Under the pieces are notes generated by a model. It saw only the letters and a list, made by a program, of their open reading frames with translations. It was not told where the DNA came from and ran no database searches. DNA of 13,948 nucleotides from Chlorobiota bacterium (GTDB taxonomy: Bacteria; Bacteroidota; Ignavibacteria; Ignavibacteriales; Ignavibacteriaceae), in NCBI GenBank assembly GCA_008363265.1, contig RHKR01000014.1, forward strand, positions 1 through 13,948. Direction: 5' to 3'. Positions 7,892-13,948 of the stretch are shown piece after piece. A program made the translations under genes and the position numbers. The number at the start of each line of letters is the position of its first letter. Position 1 is the stretch's first letter.

Positions 7892-8794
7892 ATGAAAATC
7901 GTAACACACCGTTTTCGTGGATTCAGCGAAAGGGAGAACTCTTTCCAAGGATTCAGGAACGCTCTCAACGCCGGGGTGACCGCCTTCGAGTTTGATGTCC
8001 GGCTGACCCTTGATGGTGTTCCCGTTATAAATCATGACAGATACTGCCAAACCTCCGGAGGGAGAAAGGTCGATCTTGTCAGCAATAATTTTTTGGATAT
8101 CGAATCTGTTTTCGGGGGGTCTGACCGTCTCAAAACATTAATGACCCTGGAGGAAGCTCTTGACTTGTTCTCCTCAATGAAACAGGAGCAAAGCAAAATT
8201 TTTGTAGACATAAAGGATTTTGGTGAAGAGGAGAAGATATTAAACCTGATCAAAGACCGTGGATTGAATGAAAATGTTGTAGTTGTTTCATGGCTGCCGG
8301 AAGTTCTCTTTGGTATTCACCGGATCGATCCCCATCTTCCCCTTTGTTTCAGCCATAATTACATCAGTTCAAGGCTCCAATTCGACCTCATGAAAGAGTT
8401 TCTAACGAGCAACGCAATAAAACATGTGATCAGCGGACTCGCATCTGTTGCAAATCCACCATCGGCGGCGGAGATTAAGAACACAACTTTTTTCTTTGAA
8501 GAGTATAATGAGCGGGAGAACGTCCCGGGAAGAGTTGTTTCCACAAAAAGGGATTTTGAGCATACTCTGAACGGTCCTGTCAGAGGAAGGCTGTTGGATA
8601 TTATCACCGAATCAAAAGGTTATTTATGCATCCAGTACAAAATGCTCGATGAAAAATATGCATCGTATTATACGAAAGCACCTGGGATAATACCCTATTC
8701 CATCAACGACTTTGATAGCCTGGAGAGATTGCCGATGAACCTTGATTATCCCTTCATCTTGAGTGACAATCCGGAAATGGTAAGCCGGTTCTGA
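7892..8794 (+). CDS. Glycerophosphodiester phosphodiesterase (GDPD) family protein
   Basis: This 300-residue protein belongs to the family that hydrolyses glycerophosphodiesters to glycerol-3-phosphate and an alcohol. No signal peptide is visible, so it is probably cytoplasmic. The family signature is in the first 50 residues: H6-R7, E15-N16, E33-x-D35 in FEFDVRLTLDG (32-42), and H48-D49. H6 and H48 correspond to the catalytic histidines, and E33 and D35 to metal ligands. The third metal ligand position, usually Glu in an E-x-K context, is Asp106 (VDIKD, K108). The usual HRG is HRF. The C-terminal ILSDNPEMV (289-297) matches the family's closing TD-x-P segment. Residues about 155-245 are poorly conserved and I recognise no domain there. 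Only 35 bp separate its ATG from the divergent hydrolase, and there is no Shine-Dalgarno. Exact substrate unknown; another phosphodiester or phospholipid is possible. Confidence 0.82.
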   Translation: MKIVTHRFRGFSERENSFQGFRNALNAGVTAFEFDVRLTLDGVPVINHDRYCQTSGGRKVDLVSNNFLDIESVFGGSDRLKTLMTLEEALDLFSSMKQEQSKIFVDIKDFGEEEKILNLIKDRGLNENVVVVSWLPEVLFGIHRIDPHLPLCFSHNYISSRLQFDLMKEFLTSNAIKHVISGLASVANPPSAAEIKNTTFFFEEYNERENVPGRVVSTKRDFEHTLNGPVRGRLLDIITESKGYLCIQYKMLDEKYASYYTKAPGIIPYSINDFDSLERLPMNLDYPFILSDNPEMVSRF

Positions 8795-11700
8795 TCACTG
8801 GATCGAAATTTTTATATCCAGTCCCGCCTCATTCCTGGTGGTAGGCGGAATTCGCGCAGCACCCTCTGGAGTTGTGTCTGACCTTTTGTAGAACAATGCC
8901 AGTGTAACTCTGGAACTGATAACGTACTTTATCCTCGGCTCGATCGTCGTAGTGGTTGTTCCGTTCTGCGGGATACCCTCTTCCGTAAATCTCTCCATAT
9001 CGAACTGGACCGTTGAGTTCTTGGTGCTGGTGTATGAGAAACTAAACTCGATATCGTTCTTAAGCGACAGTCCAAACAGAGGTATCTCAAATCCTGATTT
9101 CGAATAGTTCAGTGAGATGCCGATATCCCTGTTCAAGTTTTCGGTGATATTCTTTGTAGAGGTCCCGAGATCATACGATGTTCTGGTATTGTATTGTACC
9201 CTGCCGGTAAAGTTACCACCCCAAAGATTATTGAACGTGATGTTCAAACCTATCAGAGGCGCGAAACTGTAATTTATTCTCTGGGTCTGAACCACCTTGT
9301 TTCCGTCAGGAGTAATCTTCCATCCCTCTGTATATTCAGACGAGTAAGAATGATCGATTGATACCCTCTTGGCAAAACCCTGAAAAACTCCCAGCTTTTC
9401 GAGTCCGTCCCATGTGAGACGCCAGTTCGGTCTGGGAATGTAATTGGTAAACTCGCCAAGTGGACCCAGACTTGCCAGCAGCGGCATAGATTCAAATCCT
9501 TTAACAAAGGCCGATGAAAGGTTGGCTGCGGGGTCGGCTGCGCTTCTGTCATAAAGTTCATCCACCCTTTTGATCCCGCTTTTAAAGATCGAAAGGAACA
9601 ATACTGGCGGCATTGTGAAGAATGATCTGGTCGTGTTACCGGTCGAGGACATGTTCTGAATGAACAGATCGCCATTATTGTCACTCTGCATCGTGGTCGA
9701 TTTATTCACTGACCAACCCACCTTCCATGAAAGATCGATCTTGGCACCTTCCCAGAGTGGTTTTGATGTCCGGATATCAATATTGTTTCTCTCAGAATAA
9801 TTATCCGTCAGGTTGGCGTTTGGTGCGCGGGGTCCGATATTGTGGTCCAAACCGAGGATGAACATTCTGCCGGGACCTTCGTCATTACTCTGTTTTAGAC
9901 CCCAGAAATTCTTAAAACCGTTACCGAAACCTCTGATACCATTCGCTGATACACTTACATCATTTGAAAAATCCATTGTGATATTATCGTAATCGAATAT
10001 CAGTATCCGAAGACCATCCTTCAGCAGGCCCCAAAGATTTGTAAGTATCGAAGGTTTCTTTACGGCAGGCATTGTATCAGCGGGTGCAGACTCTGTTTCG
10101 TTGCCTGCAGTCTGACCCTCTTTTGGAGCCTCTTCTTTTTTCTCGCCCGGTTCATCGAGATCGCGGGAGCGGGTCCTTGTTTTCGGTGTGGTGGTCTGAG
10201 GCTGATTGCTCTGAGCAGCGGGGGCCTCTTCAAACCATGGTGCAGTGAGGGCCTTAAGCCTGAGCCTGATACCAAAATTGGTTCTGTTTTGGAATCCTGC
10301 ACTTCTACCGACCTGTGCCTGACGGAAATCGTTGTTCCATCCGAATCTCACATTGTAACCGGCAGTGATCTGGAAGAACTCATTTATCTTTCCTATCGAA
10401 GGAAGACGGGGCGAGGTTTTGAAGTCAAGACTTTGGTTGTAGCGGAAATCCTGACCGAAAAACTGACCGCTAAAAATATCGCCCCAGATCGCACCTTCCG
10501 GTCTCGGATTATTGAACTGGTCGGTCTCAAGATAAGTGAGGGAGGATGCGAAATCAGCCTGATAAGCGATAGAAAGGTTGATGAGTGCTTTCTCGGTAAC
10601 TTTCCAGTTAAAATTAAAACCGCGGTTCGCAGTAAAATCCCTCGAGATGGTCTCCTGGGAGAGTGCCTGACCTATTGCTCTAGTCTGAGTCAGAGTGAAT
10701 GACCTTCTGGCGGAAATATTCCAGGTGATATTCTGCGGAACGAAGTAAATTCTCGCGTCTTTGTAATCTGTGAACAGCGCGACAGGCTCACCGAGATACG
10801 GTATCTTACCCGGTTCGAAGAAGTAGTCAGGGCTGAGGGTTATTCCGTAATTCACGCTGGCATTCCAGAGCCAGTTCTTCGAGGACAGCGTGGTCGGATT
10901 TCGGCTGAAAGAACTGTTATAGTTGAAGTTGTAAGTCAGATTGTTAAATATATCACGGATAACCCAAAAATCGGAGGGTATCTTTATCTGCACATTTGCA
11001 ACCGTCCATGTATCAGAAACATTCACTGTTTGTGCATCGCTCACAATCTGCTGGGCCGCGAGATCAGCCTGAGCGGGATCGACTCCCTGTTGAATAAGCT
11101 TCTCTTTTTGGATTTTCGCCGCCTCTGAAACTTTTATATCGGTTCCCGGCAGATAGAGAGGGTCACCGACACCCTCTGTTCTTGAATAGTTTACTCTGAG
11201 ATTACTGCCGGGTAATGGGATCGGAAGCAATTTCATGATATCGAGGTCGGCTGATACACCCCAGTTCCTGCTCTCGATCCTGCTTCCGAATCTGTCGGCT
11301 AGCCGGTGGAAATATGGATCGGTCTGGCTCACATTGGCGTTAACTGTAAGAATGTCAGCAAACTTTATGGAAGTAGAGGCGGTGTATGCCCAGCCGGGAG
11401 TATTATCAGCTCCCACCACTCTAAGCTCATTAACCCAGATCTCGCCTGCTATATTCGAAAACGGATAGGTATTCTTGATTCCCACACTCAGGAATTTCAC
11501 CGAGGTAAGGGTCGCATTTCCTTTTACAACATAGTAGTGACCTGGTTTGCCCTCAACCGGTAACCTGTAGATCACATTCGCGCTGTCCCGCGCCTGTTTG
11601 ATTGCGGTGAGCTGACTGAAAAGAATACTGATCTCCTGCCAGCCTGATAGAACCGGTTGCCGGTATTCGTAGTAGTTGTTGGTATCAGTTCCGAATCTGA

Positions 11701-13948
11701 AATAAAACTCGGAGGAATAAACTCCCTGTTGGTATTGGTATGCAACCGCTCCGGGTATCTGCGAAGAGTCACCATGTATAAAAAGCTTCATTTCCGAGTA
11801 GTTAAAAACATCAAGCGGTCTAAAGAGGTACTTTATGGCCTCCCTGCTCTGCTCGGGTGGCAGGCCATTGAGGATAAGATCGAGTGACTGCTCATTGCGG
11901 TAGATCTCCTGGTCAGGGCGGCTCCTGTCCCTTTCACGGGCTACACCTCCCGGTGAGAAATAGTTTGGATTGTCCTCAACATTCACCACGGAAACAGAGA
12001 GAAGTGTATCACTCTCGATCGCTTTTCTCCACTGGTTACCCACCAGGTTGAAATCGGCAAACCTGAGGGCAACCAGATCGCTCGCACCTGTAACGAACAA
12101 TCTGATATACTCAACAAGTGTAAAACTCGGTCTTCCCACTTCGAATTTAAAATCTTTCAAAGGTACGCGAATAAGGTACCAGCCGGCATTGGTTCCACCA
12201 CCACCTTTTATATAGGGGTTTGTGCTTGTACTCGTGTCAATTGGTATCTCATACCTGAAATATGAGTTCGCCTGGTCCAGTACACCATTGCGGTTAAGAT
12301 CCTCTGTATCAGGTACACGACCGATATCTGTAAGCTGGGCGTTACCCTCGGTCCCGTTGATATTGAAATAATTGTAAAGATTGAATACGCCTGAGTTGGT
12401 AAATCCGAAGTTATCGTTACTCGGGTCACCCCTCTGGCTGTTATAAACAGTACGCTCGGTGGCATCGAAATAGCCGTCTATACCGGTATCTTCGCCTTCA
12501 TCGATCAACTCGTTTTGGGGTGGTCTGTCTTCCGAGTCAAGTCTGTTGTTCGGGATCACGTCCTCTGAAATTTTCCCAAGATCGATATATATTTTCGAAT
12601 TGACAGGGGCCGATCTGATATTCATCCAGAACTCGATGAACTCAATGTTCTCATCCACGAGGTTGTTAGCGGTTGAAGAGAGTGTCTTCATCATTCCACC
12701 CCACGACTTGGTGGGATCAGAAAAATTCGGCTCGTAATTGTATGTTCCGGATGTGTCGGGCTGAAAAACATAATCCAGCACTGTTACCTGCTCTTCACCC
12801 CGCACAGTTGATCTGTTTGGCCAGATATTCGTAACTATAACGTCGGAAGGCAGAACATTGAACCACCATGACTTCCCCTTGTACTTCATCTTCTCAAGTC
12901 TTGACAGCCCGGAAAGTGCCGTGAGGCTGTCAGGAACAGAAAGATCTTTCCATGCACCATAGGTTATACCTACCGGAATGGTTCTCTTCGCGCCTTCAAA
13001 GTCATCGATGTAGGCGATCGATTTCCCGCCATCGCTCTCAATCGTACTTTTCTTGGTATTGGGATCCGGACTCATGTAGGCAGCTTCACCGGTAAAAGTA
13101 AAGGTTGACATCTCCTTTGTCGAAAAGAGATCATCCACGAGATCTGTAAGGAAAGGCAGATCGTGCGCGGTCTGGAAATCGAGGCCAAGGATGAAGTTGC
13201 TGAGTGGTTCTTCACCGATTCTAACCTTGTCTGAAAGTGTCTGCTGAGACAAGGTAAGAGCCGAAAAACCGAGTTTGGTCTTCTTCGAAATATCAAGTAC
13301 ACCTCTGGCACCAAAGAGGGTTTTTGAAGCGAGCTGGAAAAGATCGTTCTCTTCGTATGTTATCCTGAGCTTCGCTCCGGGAACAAGAGCTGCCGCATTT
13401 CGGATGGTCACCTGTCCGATGTTGTAGTCGACGATATAGTCGGAACCGGGGCTCAACTGCCTTCCATCAAGGAAGACCTTCACAGAATTTTCTACAACGT
13501 TGAAGCCGAGTTGATAGGTCGAAGAAGCCTCACCGGAGAACTTTCCGGTGAGTATCCATTTATCCTTGACTTTATCCTGTTTTGCAAATGTGAGTGACTG
13601 ATCATAGACAGCGAGATATTTTATCGAATCGCTGTTCGGGACAGTACTCGGAAGATTCCGTCCGAACGGCTGAAGTGTCGGGAAAATAACTTCACCTGTC
13701 TCAGGCAGGATAGTGATACCAGCTTTAAAGTCAAACTTGCCATCCGGCGGTGGCAGTTTGTTGGGGCCTACAAGATCGAGTCCAAGCGCATTAAGAAGCC
13801 TGAGATCACCCAAAACAGATTGCGGATCACCGCCGTCAACTTCATATTTGATATCAAATTCGAAGCCTTCTTCTTTCACATTTCTTCCGCCCATGGCATA
13901 AATGTTTTTCAGAAGAAGTTTCCAGGCTGTGGAAAGGGTTGGTTGAAG
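8795..13948 (-). CDS. sprA: SprA/Sov, outer-membrane translocon of the type IX secretion system (N-terminus outside window)
   Basis: SprA forms the very large outer-membrane beta-barrel through which T9SS cargo is exported, in complex with PorV-type and plug proteins. The frame is open from the right edge to TGA at 8795-8797 and gives 1717 residues; the family has about 2,400, so roughly the N-terminal quarter is missing. Numbering from the Met codon at 13894 (18 more residues lie upstream), NIYAMGGRNV just before and after that Met and AYIDDFEGAKR (about 294-304) are SprA hallmarks. Residues to about 850 form the periplasmic and plug-like part with acidic loops, including DLNRNGVLD near 532. 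The rest is alternating amphipathic beta-strand sequence typical of the barrel, ending RNEAGLDIKISIQ. A charged low-complexity loop interrupts the barrel at about 1224-1279. The Met at 13894 is internal, not the true start. The stop abuts the stop of the convergent GDPD gene. No frameshift is visible. Confidence 0.93.
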   Translation of the reverse strand, partial: LQPTLSTAWKLLLKNIYAMGGRNVKEEGFEFDIKYEVDGGDPQSVLGDLRLLNALGLDLVGPNKLPPPDGKFDFKAGITILPETGEVIFPTLQPFGRNLPSTVPNSDSIKYLAVYDQSLTFAKQDKVKDKWILTGKFSGEASSTYQLGFNVVENSVKVFLDGRQLSPGSDYIVDYNIGQVTIRNAAALVPGAKLRITYEENDLFQLASKTLFGARGVLDISKKTKLGFSALTLSQQTLSDKVRIGEEPLSNFILGLDFQTAHDLPFLTDLVDDLFSTKEMSTFTFTGEAAYMSPDPNTKKSTIESDGGKSIAYIDDFEGAKRTIPVGITYGAWKDLSVPDSLTALSGLSRLEKMKYKGKSWWFNVLPSDVIVTNIWPNRSTVRGEEQVTVLDYVFQPDTSGTYNYEPNFSDPTKSWGGMMKTLSSTANNLVDENIEFIEFWMNIRSAPVNSKIYIDLGKISEDVIPNNRLDSEDRPPQNELIDEGEDTGIDGYFDATERTVYNSQRGDPSNDNFGFTNSGVFNLYNYFNINGTEGNAQLTDIGRVPDTEDLNRNGVLDQANSYFRYEIPIDTSTSTNPYIKGGGGTNAGWYLIRVPLKDFKFEVGRPSFTLVEYIRLFVTGASDLVALRFADFNLVGNQWRKAIESDTLLSVSVVNVEDNPNYFSPGGVARERDRSRPDQEIYRNEQSLDLILNGLPPEQSREAIKYLFRPLDVFNYSEMKLFIHGDSSQIPGAVAYQYQQGVYSSEFYFRFGTDTNNYYEYRQPVLSGWQEISILFSQLTAIKQARDSANVIYRLPVEGKPGHYYVVKGNATLTSVKFLSVGIKNTYPFSNIAGEIWVNELRVVGADNTPGWAYTASTSIKFADILTVNANVSQTDPYFHRLADRFGSRIESRNWGVSADLDIMKLLPIPLPGSNLRVNYSRTEGVGDPLYLPGTDIKVSEAAKIQKEKLIQQGVDPAQADLAAQQIVSDAQTVNVSDTWTVANVQIKIPSDFWVIRDIFNNLTYNFNYNSSFSRNPTTLSSKNWLWNASVNYGITLSPDYFFEPGKIPYLGEPVALFTDYKDARIYFVPQNITWNISARRSFTLTQTRAIGQALSQETISRDFTANRGFNFNWKVTEKALINLSIAYQADFASSLTYLETDQFNNPRPEGAIWGDIFSGQFFGQDFRYNQSLDFKTSPRLPSIGKINEFFQITAGYNVRFGWNNDFRQAQVGRSAGFQNRTNFGIRLRLKALTAPWFEEAPAAQSNQPQTTTPKTRTRSRDLDEPGEKKEEAPKEGQTAGNETESAPADTMPAVKKPSILTNLWGLLKDGLRILIFDYDNITMDFSNDVSVSANGIRGFGNGFKNFWGLKQSNDEGPGRMFILGLDHNIGPRAPNANLTDNYSERNNIDIRTSKPLWEGAKIDLSWKVGWSVNKSTTMQSDNNGDLFIQNMSSTGNTTRSFFTMPPVLFLSIFKSGIKRVDELYDRSAADPAANLSSAFVKGFESMPLLASLGPLGEFTNYIPRPNWRLTWDGLEKLGVFQGFAKRVSIDHSYSSEYTEGWKITPDGNKVVQTQRINYSFAPLIGLNITFNNLWGGNFTGRVQYNTRTSYDLGTSTKNITENLNRDIGISLNYSKSGFEIPLFGLSLKNDIEFSFSYTSTKNSTVQFDMERFTEEGIPQNGTTTTTIEPRIKYVISSRVTLALFYKRSDTTPEGAARIPPTTRNEAGLDIKISIQ

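Noticed and set aside
8797..8822. Hairpin ACTGGAT/ATCCAGT just inside the sprA 3' end, considered as a bidirectional terminator
   Set aside because: The stem is only 7 bp and neither strand has a T-run directly after it.
10289..10702. 137-residue plus-strand open frame inside sprA
   Set aside because: It is antisense to conserved sprA barrel sequence and its translation shows no recognisable motif.
8795..13894. ATG at 13892-13894 as the true sprA start
   Set aside because: The frame stays open upstream to the window edge, and the upstream residues continue the conserved SprA segment (KNIYAMGGRN), so this Met is internal.

Overview
The window looks like a chromosomal segment from a bacterium of the Bacteroidota/Chlorobiota (FCB) group. 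The strongest pointer is a large partial sprA gene, which encodes the outer-membrane translocon of the type IX secretion system and is essentially confined to that group. Several genes have no obvious Shine-Dalgarno sequence (mutA and the GDPD-family gene), while others have a clear one (prc and mutB). That mixture fits the Ignavibacteria/Chlorobiota side better than classical Bacteroidia, but this placement is inference.

Layout: (1) 1-1100, minus strand: the N-terminal half of a Prc/Tsp tail-specific protease, cut by the left edge. (2) 1101-1323: a divergent intergenic region with a minus-strand terminator-like hairpin, a 12-bp direct repeat and a possible promoter. (3) 1324-6854, plus strand: a methylmalonyl-CoA mutase module of mutA (small subunit), mutB (catalytic B12 subunit, overlapping mutA by 4 bp) and meaB (GTPase chaperone). 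A strong intrinsic terminator lies between mutB and meaB. (4) 6855-7856, minus strand: a membrane-anchored alpha/beta hydrolase. (5) 7892-8794, plus strand: a GDPD-family phosphodiesterase. (6) 8795-13948, minus strand: sprA, cut by the right edge, with 1717 C-terminal residues present.

Functional picture: MutA and MutB interconvert succinyl-CoA and methylmalonyl-CoA with adenosylcobalamin, and MeaB guards cofactor loading and reactivation. This serves propionate, odd-chain and branched-chain metabolism. No epimerase or propionyl-CoA carboxylase gene is present, so the pathway must be completed elsewhere. Prc (periplasmic proteolysis) and SprA (protein export) are envelope functions. The hydrolase and GDPD protein may act on lipids or lipid head groups, but their substrates cannot be read from sequence.

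The gene content is of known families and I see no convincing new multi-gene system. The most interesting signals are in the gene arrangement and regulation: the mutB-meaB terminator, an internal Shine-Dalgarno/ATG just before the B12 domain of mutB, and two convergent gene pairs whose stop codons abut in the same TGATCA palindrome with no terminator between them. I found no tRNA, rRNA, CRISPR array or insertion sequence.
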